From Pseudopithomyces maydicus (lineage: Eukaryota; Ascomycota; Dothideomycetes; Pleosporales; Didymosphaeriaceae), in the NCBI GenBank assembly GCA_026873275.1, contig JANTUC010000003.1, positions 2,976,001 to 3,040,000 on the forward strand: a stretch of 64,000 bases of DNA. Direction: 5' to 3'. The notes below the pieces were generated by a model. It did not search any database. It saw only the letters and a list, made by a program, of their open reading frames with translations, and had not been told where the DNA came from. Shown in pieces: positions 32,602 through 44,822 of the stretch (position 1 is the first letter of the stretch; every line of letters starts with the position of its first letter). The translations under genes were made by a program, and so were the position numbers.

Positions 32602-34897
32602 CTAAGCCTTCTCCTCTTTGACCTCCTCCTTGGGGGCTTCCTTCTCGCCCTCACCCTCCTTGTTCTTGACGTATTCATCGTAAACGTTCATGGCCTCATC
32701 GACCTTGGCCCTAAGAGCAGCCTCATCGGAAGTACTAGTAATGTTAGTCGATGTTACCACCAAAGGTTGGAAGTAGGAAAAACTTACAGGTTGATCAACT
32801 CGGTGTTGTCCATCTCGAGGAGCATACCAGTGATCTTACCAGCCAACTCAGGCTGCATCTCGTGGATCTTGGGGTACAGAGCCTCTCCGAGCATCTGTTT
32901 CTGCTGGCCAGAAGGAGCAGCGTTCAAAGCGGCGAGATCGACGCCAGGAGCGCCGCGACCGCCCTGAGGGAAGGCAGCAGGAGCCTGTCCAGGGCGGCTG
33001 CCCTGGGGTCCGCCACGGCCGGCACCGCCTTGCTGAGGGAAGTTGTTACCTCCGCGGATGCCAGGAACTCCGGCCATCTGACCGGGCATGCCAGGCATGG
33101 GGGGCATAGGTCCACCGCGGCCTCCACGGCCTCCTCCCATGGCAGCTTGCTGAGCAGCCTGGGCGAGCTGCATGTACTGAGGGTTGTTCATGTAGGGACC
33201 AGGGAAGGCACCGGGAACCATGCCAGGGGGCATGTACATGGGAGGGATCTGAGCAACGTTCGGTCCACCACGTCCACCCTGCTGGCCGGGGATAGCGCCA
33301 GGGAAACCAGCGCCGCGTCCACCCTGCTGTCCGGGGATAGCACCAGGGAAGGGCTGTCCACGTCCCGGAGGGAACATCATAGGCTGCTGACCAGGTGCCA
33401 TGAACATGGGCTGCATGCCACCGAACTGCTGCTGCTGCTGTTGCTGCATGCGGAGCTGGTTGCGGGCCTGGATGGTAGCCTCGAGCTGGTTCTTGCGGAC
33501 ATCCTTGCGCTGGGCCAAGGCAACGTACAGGGGCTTGCCACCGATCATCTTCTGGTTCATCTCGGAGACGGCCTTGGTAGCCTCATCGGGGTTGCTGAAG
33601 CAGACGAAACCGAAACCCTTGCTCTTGCCGAGGATCTTCTTCTCACCCTTGATGGTGACCTTCTCGGTCTCCTTGGACTCCTTGGACTCGTCGCCAGAAG
33701 CCTCCTTCTTCTCTGCCTCGTCCTCCTTCTTCTCCTCTTCGGGCTTCTCCTCGGTCTTCTCCTCAGCAGGCTTCTCGGAGCCCTCAGCAGGGAGGGTGTC
33801 GCGCATGACCTTGGCGGAGGTGATGGTACCGAAGGGTGCGAACATGTCGCGGAGCTTGTCATCATCAACATCGTCATCAAGGTTCTTGATGTACAAGTTG
33901 ACACCCTGGTACTTGGACTGCTTCTCGAGACGGGCAGCCTCGTACTGCTTGCGGAGCTCCTCCTCACGCTCGTGCTTCTTCTGGGCGCGGCCGACGTACA
34001 GCTTCTGGCTGTGGAACTCAGTGTCGTTCAGCTCGTCAACGGCCTTGGCAGCAGCCTCGTGCTTGACGTAGTTGACGAAGCCAAAGCCGCGGCTCTTGCC
34101 CTGCTCGTCGCGGGCGAGGGAAGCGGAGGTGATGTCACCGTGCTTCTCGAAGAGCTCACGGAACTGCTCGTCGGTGACCTCCTGGTCGACGTTCTTGACG
34201 TAGATGTTGGTGAAGTTGGCCTTCATCTCCTCGAACTTGCTCATGCGCTCCTTCTTGGGGATGTGGTGGCCGACGAAGACCTTCTTCTCGTTCAGCAACA
34301 TGCCGTTGACGTGCTTGATGGCGCTGTTGGCAGCCTCGGCGGTCTCGTAGTGGACGAATCCGTAGCCCTTGGAGTTGCCGTTCTCGTCCTGTGCAACCTT
34401 GCAGCTCAGAATGTTGCCGAAGGCAGCAAAGGTGTCGTGCAAGGCCTTGTTGTCGATGGCGTGGTCAAGGTTCTTGATGAAGACGTTGCCCTGGCCGGTC
34501 TTGCGCAGAGCGGGTCGCGCTGCGACCACATGATGCGGCACGGCTTGCCCTTGATGACGGTGTAGTTGAGCTCCTCGAGAGCCTTCTCGCCGTCCTCCGA
34601 GCTGTTGTAGTTAACATAGGCGTATCCGAGCGAGCGGCGGGTGACAGCGTCGCGGCAGACACGGATGGACGCAACCTGGCCGATGGACGAGAAGAGCTCG
34701 AACAGCATGGCCTCGGTGACAGCGGGGTCAAGCTCTCCGACGTAGAGCGAGGCCGAGTTGGGGTGGGCAGCAGCCGAGGCGGGGGTCGCGACGGCATCGT
34801 TGGCGGCGGCAACGTTGGTGTTGACGGTGGTGCCGTTGGCAGCGTCCTGGGCACCCTCCTGGACAGGCGAAGTCGAGTTGGCGGCTTCGGCAGACAT
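32602..34897 (-). CDS. PAB1: Poly(A)-binding protein, one frame break
   Basis: Exons 32788-34897 and 32602-32734, 747 residues after frame repair. It binds mRNA poly(A) tails and drives translation and deadenylation control. Four RRMs follow a short N-terminus: LYVGELDPAVTEAMLFELF (RRM1), GNVFIKNLDHAIDNKALHD (RRM2), TNIYVKNVDQEVTDEQF (RRM3) and VNLYIKNLDDDVDDDKLRD (RRM4). RRM4 carries a 50-residue Glu/Lys-rich insert near 369-419. A Met/Pro/Gly/Gln-rich linker leads to the C-terminal MLLE domain (LYPKIHEM, GKITGMLLEMDNTELINL), which is split by a 53-base intron (GTAAGT/CTAG). The frame loses one base in the short run at 34512-34514, between RRM1 and RRM2 at SQRDP. As PAB1 is expected to be essential, this is best read as a sequence error. 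Confidence 0.95.
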
Positions 34898-36112
34898 GTT
34901 TGCTATCTGGCTGCAAGGTAAGTGTCGGGGTCAAATTTTTGTGTGCAGGTGCAGGGTGCGGCGTGGATCGCGCTCGCTAGAAAAAAGTTTGGCGCGCCCT
35001 CACCTCTAATAAGCTAACCGGGTGTAGCGAAGATAGTTTTGCTATGTAAAGTGTGCTCGTAACTCTAGGAGAAACGAACGGGGCAGGCGCGCTGTGTGTC
35101 CTTCTACTCGCGAGAGGGGTGGAAGGTTGGGGGGAGAGAAAGGCGGTGGGGGCAAGCGACCGACTGACGACGTGGGTGGATTGGCGCGCGGTCGTCAAGA
35201 CTTGATTTTTTTGTAGTTTTCTGGATTTTTTTGTGGCTTTTTCTGTTATGAAATGCTCCGCAGGGGAACAAGGTAGACGAAGAGCTGTCGGATGTTGGGT
35301 GGTGAGAGCGTTTAGGGTCGAGAGAGCGTGGCAGCGGTTGCTTTTATGAAGGTGGTGGGCGCGCTTGCCGCCAAGCCGCTAGGACCGAACAAGGACAGTG
35401 CCATGGTGCATGTGAATGAATTTCTTTCTGCATCGCGCCGGGCGGCGGCGGGCGAGAGGCAACAGGCACCGCGACAAGCAGCCAGGCGCGCTGTGCTTGT
35501 TGTTGTCCTGCGAGCGAGCGCCGCCATTGTCCGCAGGAGTAGCCCCCGTCGCACAGCGTCGCTGTCGTTGGCTCTCGCACACGCGCCTGCCACCTGCCAG
35601 GACAATGGCACAAAGCAGCCACAAGCAAGCACCGAGCAACGTCCTTATCTCCACACCCTTGGCTGACCACTTCACCTGACAAGCATGGCACGCGTGCATC
35701 CATCATCTCATTCTCACTTAAGAAATTCATCTCCGGCACACACACCGCCACCTCAGCAGCTGGGCGTGCGCGCCTTGCCTCTAATTGTCCCATTTACCCA
35801 GCCCATCTTCCCACGTAGACCCACCGCACAGAACACGCCCGCGCAACGACTGAATATGTACAACCACGGGAATCAAAGTCGCCTAACCACGCAGCTCCCC
35901 ACTCTTTTTTTTTGCAAAGCAGAAAAAAAAATCACTGTGCCAACGCCCGCCCTAGAGAAAAATAAAAATGGGGTATCGGTGCTCGAACGCAACACATGCA
36001 AACAAACCACTGATGCAACAAAAAAGTCCCCAGATCACAAACCAAACAAACGCGCACATGGCCTTTCGTGAAGCATCGTTCCACATACATCGAGCGATTG
36101 GCGAGCAATCGC
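34898..36112. other. PAB1 upstream region
   Basis: Promoter and long leader of PAB1 plus the 3' region of the next minus-strand gene. No gene supported; several overlapping short frames in GC-rich DNA look random. Confidence 0.5.
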
Positions 36113-39100
36113 CTAGTCCTTCAAGCAGTCTTCCCACCCCCCGAGCTCCGCAAGGAAGGCCTCGACTCTGTTTTTGCAGTCCGCGAGACCGCTCCCTAGA
36201 GCCTCGTTCCACTGGCTTTCCACTAGCCCTACCTTCTCTTTCAAATCGTCTGTCAGTCTGCGCTCTTCGTCCTCCTTGATGGCCTTCATCTCGCGGTCTA
36301 CGCTTTCCAGATCCTCGCCTTCCATGATCCTCTGCGTCTCTAGCAGCCGCGAACCGGCAGTCATCACGCCCGTCTTGACCTCGTGCAGAAGACAGAGCAG
36401 GTTTGTCTGGCTCTCGATGAATTGGTATGCGGAGCGACCGGCGTGCGCGAGAAGCGTGTATAGATATTGTAACGGGAAGTCGTAGTACGAGGGGTTCTCC
36501 TCGTATTCTTGCGGAGGTATCAGCACCTCGAAGCCGTTGAGACGTTGCGGGATCTTCTGCACGACGGCCAACAGGCCCGGTGCGATATCCCAGAATGCCG
36601 AGAGCTGCGCCTCCACGCCACGAGTGACGTTGATCTCGACCACGTTCATGAAATCTTCGTAGCGCTTCAGGATCTCCTTTTCCCAGGTGACTTTGCGGTC
36701 TTGAGCATCGCGTCGGAAGAAATCGGTGGCTTCTTTGACCTTCTGTTCGTTGCCAGTCTGTGCGTACGGAAGAACGATAATGTCCTTGTACAGGTCGTTT
36801 CGCTCGTCTTCCAACTCAAACATTTCCTTGTGCAGTTGCTCACGCATCTCAAACAGCCACTTCAGCAGTGTCAGCATCTCCAGCAGTTCTGGCTGTTCGT
36901 CGCCCTCCTCTTGCGTCTGATTGGGGTCCGACTCCAACGCAGCGCTGCTCAAACGGCCCTTCAAGTGTTCCACTGATGCCGATGCCTTCGTGATGCGCTC
37001 GCAGAACATTGCATGCAATGGATTCGCAACCTCGGTCTGGAAAGTATCGAATATATTTTGGACCTGGTCCTGGGCCCGCTGGTGCTCTCGGGCCTCGAAA
37101 TCTTGCTCGGCATTAGCAGCATCTCCGTAACTCATGACCCCATTGCGAATATTCTCTTTGATGTTGTATCGCAACTGGCCCCTACGATCAGCAAGCGAGG
37201 CAGTCTCCTGTTCCTTGCGAGTAGAAATTTTCTTATGAAACGCGTCTTTCGTAGTCTTCACTTCCTCGAGGTCGGAAAGATTTCGCAAATTGTTACGAAT
37301 CGAGCTGAGGTCAGGATGGCTATTGTTGACAGCAGGGTGGTGTCTGGGATAAGGCGGAGGCAATGTCACCAATCTCGACACATCCAGCTTCCGTGGATCA
37401 GGAGTCGCTGGGGCAGAGTTGGGGTAGTAGCTGTGGGCAAATATTAGCGGTCTATTCCAACTCGTAGAGACAATAGAGACTTACCCAACAGCCTGCTTGC
37501 CTGGTACCGGCTCGTGAAGACCAACCTTCTCGGGCGGATATTCATTCGGTCCGTACGACTGTCTACTGCTCGACTCCCCACGCTGAGCAGGAGACGGTTG
37601 ATCTTCTCCTATCCACTGGAGATTTTCACGAGCTTCCTTCGGCAGACTCATATATTTTGACTCGCGCTTGCTTCTTTCCAAACGACGACTGCCGATTCCA
37701 GACGAAGCGCCATCATTGCTGGCTTCCCACCACCTGCTGGCTGATCTTCCACGAGAGTCCTGCTCATCAGGCACAGTACTCATGGCCATGCTTGGGATCG
37801 GCGAAAGGACCGGCTTGTAGTTCCAGGATGCATCGCGGCCGCGCTGGCTAGTTGCACTTGACGGCGATGCCGGTTCGGTATGGGGCGTATAGTTGGCTAC
37901 GGACGAAGCCGGGCTTGCTGCCGTAGTGGGAATGGAGATGGGCTGTCTAGTATCTGGCGATTCCCCACTAGTTGAAGCCTGCGATCTTCTACCAGTAGGA
38001 ACGACAGGTGCAGCCTGCGCACTCGGTGTTGCGGATCTGCGACCAGAAGTGCTGTACGACCGCCAGAGATCTCTCGTCAGATCCACAATGTCCCCAGCCA
38101 TCGCATCGAAAGCTGCGGAATACCGATCCCGCCTCAGTCGCGACTCGTTGACGATGTACTCAGCGAACAGTTCCAGCCGATCCTGGTCCGATTGTGCTGC
38201 CATCTCTTTCTCCACAAACTGGCGGTGACGTTCAACGGCAGCTTCTGTAAAAGGATCGCCCCGGGTCTCGGCGTACTGGACAAGGACAACTCGGCTTGGA
38301 CGCCAGAACGATGGGATGCGTTCGATGTCGATCGATCTCGGGCGCCTGAACTGTCAGCCAGGCCCTCAACATCGTCCGCATAGTGACGCATGGGTGGGGT
38401 AGGAAGCGCTTTTGGCGGGATTGCCAAGGGCTGCTTCTGGGTATGAGGATGATCGAGACGTTCCGTACCTGGCGAGAAAGGAGGCGTCGGCGCCGCCCCG
38501 GTCACCACGGTGAGGCGAGGCGTTGAGGTCGACGACCCGGGTTCTCCAAATGAATGGGAACTCTTCGGTGAACGAAGACCACCGCTTCGTGGTGTGTTCT
38601 TCGTGACAGCGTCCCGACGCTTCAGTCCACCCTCTGGGCTGCCCAGGACCAAATCAGCAGGCTTAGCAGCTTCCATGTCTTGTGCCCAAGGATTATTATT
38701 CGGCTCGGCACGTTCCCGTGCTGCACGACTCTCGCTTCGGCGCTCACGTATGCCTCGCGAGGATTGGCTTCCAACCGGATCACGATAGAGCGTACTGGTC
38801 GTCGACGTTGACGCCGTGAGCCCAGAACCTATCGAGCTCGACTCGTTTTCCACCGACGGGAGCGGTCGGTCTGGGGTTTGTAATGCCCGTGGGCTCGTGT
38901 CTACTTGCAGACCTTGCGCGGCGGGCGATCGTGATCTCTGCCGCACAGTCTCATCCTGCCAGCCTACTGGCGTGGGTGGAATCGGCGTCAAGGTACTCTG
39001 TCCAGGCCTCCGAGTAGGAGGTGCTGGCATGTGAACCGACTGTCGACCAACGCTTGAATCCATGCCACGGCCAAGACTCTGGGACCTGGAAGTACTAGGC

Positions 39101-40312
39101 GGTGGGCCAGGTGGTGGGGGCGGCAGCGGTGCTCCATGGCCCCAACTGCCCTGGGCAAGCGTGGGAGTCTCGTCTATGGGAGTCCGCGATTCAGATGCAA
39201 GCACGCCCGTGGAAGCAGCCCGCCGGGCACCTGGTGCCCTGACAGGAGACTGCGTATCTGGACTCCATCTGTGGTCTGTGGGGAAGGCACTGGGAAGGAC
39301 CTGGTGGGGACCGCGAGGCGGGGAATCCCTGGCGAGGCAGGAGGTCGCTGTAGAGCTTCACTTGTACTCATACGCAGGGCATCAATGTTACTGGGCCCAG
39401 GGCTTCCCGCGCTTCTATCTCTAAATTTGGAAAGGCTGAACTTGGAAGTCAACTTGTCACGAGAGGCTGATCGTTTCGATCCATTTGCAGGCGGCGGAGG
39501 AGGAAACTGCGAGAGCGAGACCACACTTGTCGCGCTCTGCGGTACCACTATGGAACCAGGTCTACTGTGGAAGAAGCCTGACGTCGGTCGGGACGATGGC
39601 GAGGGGGTGTAGTCCGAGGGCGGTGGAGGCGGGGGAGGATGGCTGGCCGCGAATGCAGCGGCGGACATGTGCGGCGATGAGCCTGGATTCGCATTGTGTG
39701 GTCGGCTTGGAGTCTGGCCCGGGGAGTATGGCGGAGGTGGGGAGGGCATGGACGCTATGGACCGTTAGTCTAGTCTACTCCACCATCGCGAGTTCATGTC
39801 TACGCATTCCATCCGACAGCGTGTCGGGCGAAGCATTGCAACGCCGTACACGCGCGACGGGCGTGCGGTGCTGGATTGGATATCAACGTACCCTCCATGC
39901 CAGTGACGTCCTGCGGCCGAGACGTCACGGGCGTCTGCGTCGCCGAGTGCGGGACGTACTGCCCGCCGACGGTTCCGCCGCTGCGAGCCCATTGCTGGGG
40001 ATTGTAGCCTGGGTTCCGCATGGCCATTGGGGAGGGCGAGGGTGGCACTACGGGCGAGGGCGCATAGGTCGAGGGCGAGGGCGCGTAGGGCGAGAACGAC
40101 ACGTTCAGGGACGTCGCGCTCGCGGGCGTGTGGCCATGCGAGTACTGGGCGGGCGGGGGCGCGAGCTGGGTGGTGAGGATGGGCGGCTGGACCGCAATTC
40201 GGCGTAGGGGGGACTGCTGGGAGTGGGAGTGGGAGTAGGGCGAGGGCGCTTGGGAGGGCGGGGCGGGCGGCGGAGGAGGGAGGGGGGACGCGTGCTCTTG
40301 TGCGAATGACAT
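36113..40312 (-). CDS. Large proline-rich, coiled-coil protein of unknown function, two frame breaks
   Basis: Exons 39892-40312, 37485-39754 and 36113-37430, about 1336 residues after frame repair. Introns of 137 bases (GTACGT/CATAG) and 54 bases (GTAAGT/ACAG). The first 750 residues are disordered, rich in Pro/Ser, with polyproline runs that could bind SH3 or profilin-like partners. A conserved-looking block EAAVERHRQFVEKEMAAQSDQDRLELFAEYIVNESRLRRDRY follows the second repair. The C-terminal 420 residues are largely helical (DRRGQLRYNIKENIRNG, FELEDERNDLYKDIIVLPYAQTG, VLIPPQEYEENPSYYDFPLQYLYTLLAHAG). I recall similar uncharacterised Pezizomycotina proteins but no function. Frame losses of one base lie near 39292-39294 (exact place uncertain) and in the C run at 38259-38262. 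Confidence 0.78.
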
Positions 40313-42393
40313 GGCTGGTTGCGTCTGGAGTCACCGCAGAAGGTTCGGTGGAGCAGCAGTGCAAGCGCTTGACGCCGAAGCCTCTGCGGGTCTTGCAGTC
40401 CGACAGGCGAATCCAGGGTTGCGACGTCGGTCACGCTTCGCTCGCTGGGGGGCGCTCAAGCCCGCGAAAGGATCTGGGGCCGGGGGTGTGCAGGCAAGGC
40501 AAGGCAGGCGGAGGCGTTCCCCGTGGCTCTCCAGAGGGAGGGAGTCTTCGCAATTCGCCTGCCCGCCCGGCCTGCGATGTCGAGCATGCGGCGAGACTGT
40601 CGCCCAGCCCATCTAGCTGCTCCGGGGCGAGTGCAGCGACACGCAACGAATAACGGCGGCTACCACGAGTGACGGCCAGGGACCAGCTGCAGCATCCCTG
40701 CGCCATCTGCTGCCTCGGCGCCTATATTTACAGGGCCCTTTTTCGTCTGTCATCCGTTCGTCGTGCTGTTCTATAGTAGGGACCGACGCGGCGCGGACTT
40801 TGTAGCGCCTCGCGTCGCACCGCATACGACCTTCACTATGGGAGTCCAAGCAGCCGTCCAAACCTCCGACGCACCTCATCTACCACCGCCCATGTGACTG
40901 GCTCGCTGCCACGCCCTGGAGCTCTCCCTTCCCAAAGCGTGTGCGTATGGCCCTCCACCTTGTCCCCATCGAGCCTGGAGTACGTATGTAGTATGTAGGG
41001 TAGGTAGGGGGACCGGACTGCGCTGGCTCCCACCCACCACCCACCCCCAAGAACACAAAAATAGCGACCGCCACATGCGGCACATCCTCACACCACGCGA
41101 ATGAGCTTGTCGCACACAAGCAGCATGCGCGCCCCTAAGCGAGTTGGCGGCGCTTATACAACGCTGGTCCTCCTACCGTCCCGCGCGAAAGCATCCCACA
41201 TCCATCCACATGTTCTTCACGTACAGCAGTTATCCGAGGACCGAACACACTACCACCATACATGCTACACACTACTGTATGTATGTACAGTAAGTAGACC
41301 ACGATGCATGCATGCACGCATTCAACAAAGCCGTCCGGTGCACCACGCATCAAGTACACACACTGTAGCCTAAACCCACCCCAAGCCAGTCCGTCCAAAG
41401 ATGACTCTGCATCCGTGACCACACCCGCGTACTTACATCCATACATCCCGTATGTACACACGCAGCCCTGCATGACATGACATGACACCCCCATCCACCC
41501 AGCCAGCCATCCCCATCGGGGCCTCTGCACGCAATCTGGCCCCGCCGCGCCTCCGCCGCATCCATGCATCATCGTCCTGCTTCGACCGTATCCGGGGCCA
41601 GTTCTTAAGCCCGCCCGCCCGCGGGGGTAAGCATCCTGCTGAGATCTCTGCGTGTATGTGTTCCGGGAATAGCTCTTTTCGTACGTGTGTATGTATGTAT
41701 GTATGTATGTATGTATGTACATAAGCATGGACCTGTGTAAAAGTATGTAGACGCCGCATCGCCGCCGCCTACGCCGCATACATGTACGTCGGCTGTTGAT
41801 GTGGCCCCGGGTGCAACACTAGCTACACCGCACTGCACCGCACCGTGCCGCGCCGTGCCGCATTTACATAGACGCGGTGGGCTCGCCGATGCTGTTTCTT
41901 TTTTATAAACCGTGATGCAGGGGCGTGGCGATGGATGGTGTGGGGTGAGTGGTGCGTGGCGGATGGGGTAATCGGGTGGGAGGCGTGTGGTTGGTTGGTT
42001 GGTGGGTAGGATTGGGAAGGCGTGAGTGGTGCTCTGATTATGGGGGATGTGTAAGGATTCGTGAGGTTATTTTTTTCTTCTTTCTTCGTTTCTTTCTAAG
42101 ACAATGTGCGTGCGGGTGTGTGAGTCATTTTCAATTTTACTTCCATACTCATCAGACATCCATCGATGATAACGTTGGTGTTCGTCGGCGAGAGAAGGAC
42201 AGTTTTTCCTTCTCTCTCTTGAAACGGACGAGATCTTCATCTTCATGCAGGGTACAACACCATGCAGGATGGTATATGCAGGGTTGTCAGGAAATTTGTT
42301 CCAAGCAATACATAGACGCTATTTGAATACGAGCTCGTGTCTTCATTACCCAGTCGCAGTCCCTACGCCGACTCCATTCCGCGTGCTGCTCAC
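40313..42393. other. Gene-free region with ATGT/ATAC microsatellites
   Basis: 2 kb of promoter DNA and 3' region. A GTAT microsatellite lies at 41687-41720. Overlapping short frames on the minus strand (His/Tyr/Thr runs) are translated microsatellite. Confidence 0.55.
41687..41720. repeat. (GTAT)n microsatellite
   Basis: Eight near-perfect tetranucleotide units. Confidence 0.85.
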
Positions 42394-43627
42394 TCACTTT
42401 TGGTATTTCTTGTGCACGTCAATCACCTTTTGTACTTCCTGCTCGCTGCCCAGGAAGATGCCGCTCCGGTCGTGGATGTGCTCTGGTACCACCTCCATCA
42501 TGCGCTCCATTTTACTGTTGACCGCAAGGCCACCCGCTGCAGATGCGTGGTTAGCATGTGTTTCGTTCGAGTTTACTTCATCAGCCAGGGAATTGACTTA
42601 CCATTTTCAAACACCATGGCCATAGGCGCACACTCGTACAGGATCCTCAGCTTACCCTTGGGACTCTTCTTGTCCGAGGGGTACGCAAAGATACCGCCGT
42701 ACAGCAGCGTACGATACGCATCCGCCACCATACTACCAATGTACCTCGCCGAGTACGGCTTCCCGCCCTCCTCCTGCGGCTTCTTCAAGCTCTCAATGTA
42801 CTCCTTCACGGGCTCCTCCCAGTACAAGCTGTTTCCCTCATTAACCGAGTAGATGGCGCGCTTCTTGGGAATCCTCATATTGGGGTGCGTGAGGATGAAC
42901 TCCCCAAAGTTGTTATCCAGCGTGAAGCCGTTGACGCCGCCGCCCTTCATCGTGATGACGAGCTGCGCCGAGGCGCCGTACATGGTGAATCCCGAGGCGA
43001 CCATCTCGGTGCCGGGCTTGAGGAGCTCCTCTTTGGTGCCCGAGGCGCCCTCCTCGAGCTTGTACACGGAGAAGATGGTGCCGACGGAGACGCCGGCGTC
43101 CAGGTTGGACGACCCGTCGATGGGGTCGCAGGCGACGGCGTACCGGGCGGTGGGGAACTCGTCGAAGGTGATGAGTTCCTCCTCCTCTTCCGAGACGAGG
43201 ATGCGGACACGGCCGCAGGAGCGCATCGCCGAGATGAAGAGGTCGTTGCCGATGACATCGAGTTTCTTCTGGTCGTCGCCTGTGGTGTTGGATGTGCCGG
43301 CTAGGCCGGTGAGCTGGGAAGGGTCAGCTACGGTGCATGCCTAAGGGGTTGGCTGTTGCCGTTCGGGATGTGAACGCACGTTGATCAGGGTGGATCGTCG
43401 GATGTAGTAGGAAATGCTCTTGAAGGCGAATTGCAGGGCATGGCAAAGTAATCTTGCTCCAGGGTCAGCAGCGGCATCCGAAGTTTCACATGGGCAACGT
43501 ACGTGAAGTCACCGGTTGCTTCCTTGTGCTTCGTCTGCTCTTCAGTCAAGAACCTCGTCAAGGTGATGATATCCGTGTTGATGGCCTCTCCCACCGCGCC
43601 GCCGTTGCTCTGCTCCTTGCCGCTCAT
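42394..43627 (-). CDS. FBP1: Fructose-1,6-bisphosphatase
   Basis: Exons 43503-43627, 43380-43452, 42602-43313 and 42394-42536 give 350 residues with no frame break. The cytosolic enzyme hydrolyses fructose 1,6-bisphosphate to fructose 6-phosphate in gluconeogenesis. Seen: TDIITLTRFLTEEQ at the N-terminus (AMP-site helix region), LLCHALQFAFKSISYYIRR, KKLDVIGNDLFI, the metal-binding and catalytic DPIDGSSNLDAG near residue 130, FTMYGASAQLVI, SARYIGSMVADAYRTLLYGG, and the C-terminal AVNSKMERMMEVVPEHIHDRSGIFLGS, which contains the substrate-site DRSGIFLGS. All introns are 50-66 bases with matching phases. The start is the ATG before SGKEQSNGG; a TTG two codons upstream is not needed. Confidence 0.95.
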
Positions 43628-44822
43628 TGTCAAAAGTTATGTCGCGTGTCACTCAAGAAAAGGTATCAATCGGTGTTGAAAGAAGCTGCGTTGTCAAGTC
43701 GACGGTAGCAAACAAAGAAGATGGGAATGTGTGCAATGAAGAGAATTCAGTCAGGGAGGAAAGATCGTGATGACAGCAGATCAAAGTCAATTCAAGCACC
43801 CTAGAGCTGAATTCTGGGGCCCAGGTGGGTAGTTACGGCACGCGCATCGGACGGGTGGAGTGGAGGCGCGGTCGGTATTTGGTTGCGCGTGAGCACCTGG
43901 TTCCGTCACCCTCGGCTTAAGCATTGCGCGCCATTTTTATATCCTTCCGACATTCAGGTCGCGTCGTATGGATAATTTGACGCTGCAATCAGAACGGCTG
44001 CAGCTACAAGAGTCGTTTGGATACTTATTGCTGCCGTGAAAGCTGCCGGCGCGTCTTGCTGTGCCCGTGGAGACGTCCCCACGATGACGATAGAGGGGCA
44101 TCAGAGGAAAGCGGGGCGCCAATTCCTGGAGCAGACCAGCCTGCACCGGCTTCTCCTTCCGAGTTGTTCCGACCCGCGGATTTCCTCGACATCCATCTCT
44201 CTGCGCACCCTGTTGAATAGGGGCATGATTCAGACTGAATGTCGGCTGGCGACTCATGTATTGCATTCACGTCTGTCCGAGCATCAAATCGATGTTGCAT
44301 TGCATTATGTTGCATGATGTATCCCAACCTCTATAACTGTCCATAGTCAAACAACGCAAACATACCCAATACCCATTATCGTGACATCTCACGATACCGG
44401 ACGGAAGAATTATTCCACGCCAGCACAGCAGAGCATGACCCGCATCTTCCCATCCCCGGATCCCTAGTCAGGGGAAAGCAATAAGCTCGGCATACCTTCA
44501 GCCGAGCAACGCACGCGCCCGTGTACACGATTCAACCAACACCGCCCTGTCTGACTCTGTACAACGAAAAAAAGCAACTTTTTACTAACGGTAGTACACC
44601 ATGCCTTTATACATACATATAGACCCCACTCCTGCCCATGCAAATATACAAGAGAAAAGCCACCCCATGATGCAACTCTCTCGCACCCTCCAAAAAATGG
44701 CTCGACGGGGAATAAGGCGACACAATGCTACAAAGCTCGAAAACCACAAAGGAAAAAGAAAACAGTACATCAAGCCCCCCATCCACCCATAGCCGTGACT
44801 CGTCTTACAACGCTCCACCCAT
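43628..44822. other. FBP1 upstream region
   Basis: Promoter of FBP1 and 3' region of KGD1 on the same strand. No gene supported. Confidence 0.55.

Noticed and set aside
32751..34565. 604-codon plus-strand ORF opposite PAB1
   Set aside because: Leu/Val/Gly-rich mirror of a highly expressed, codon-biased gene; PAB1 domains clearly lie on the minus strand.
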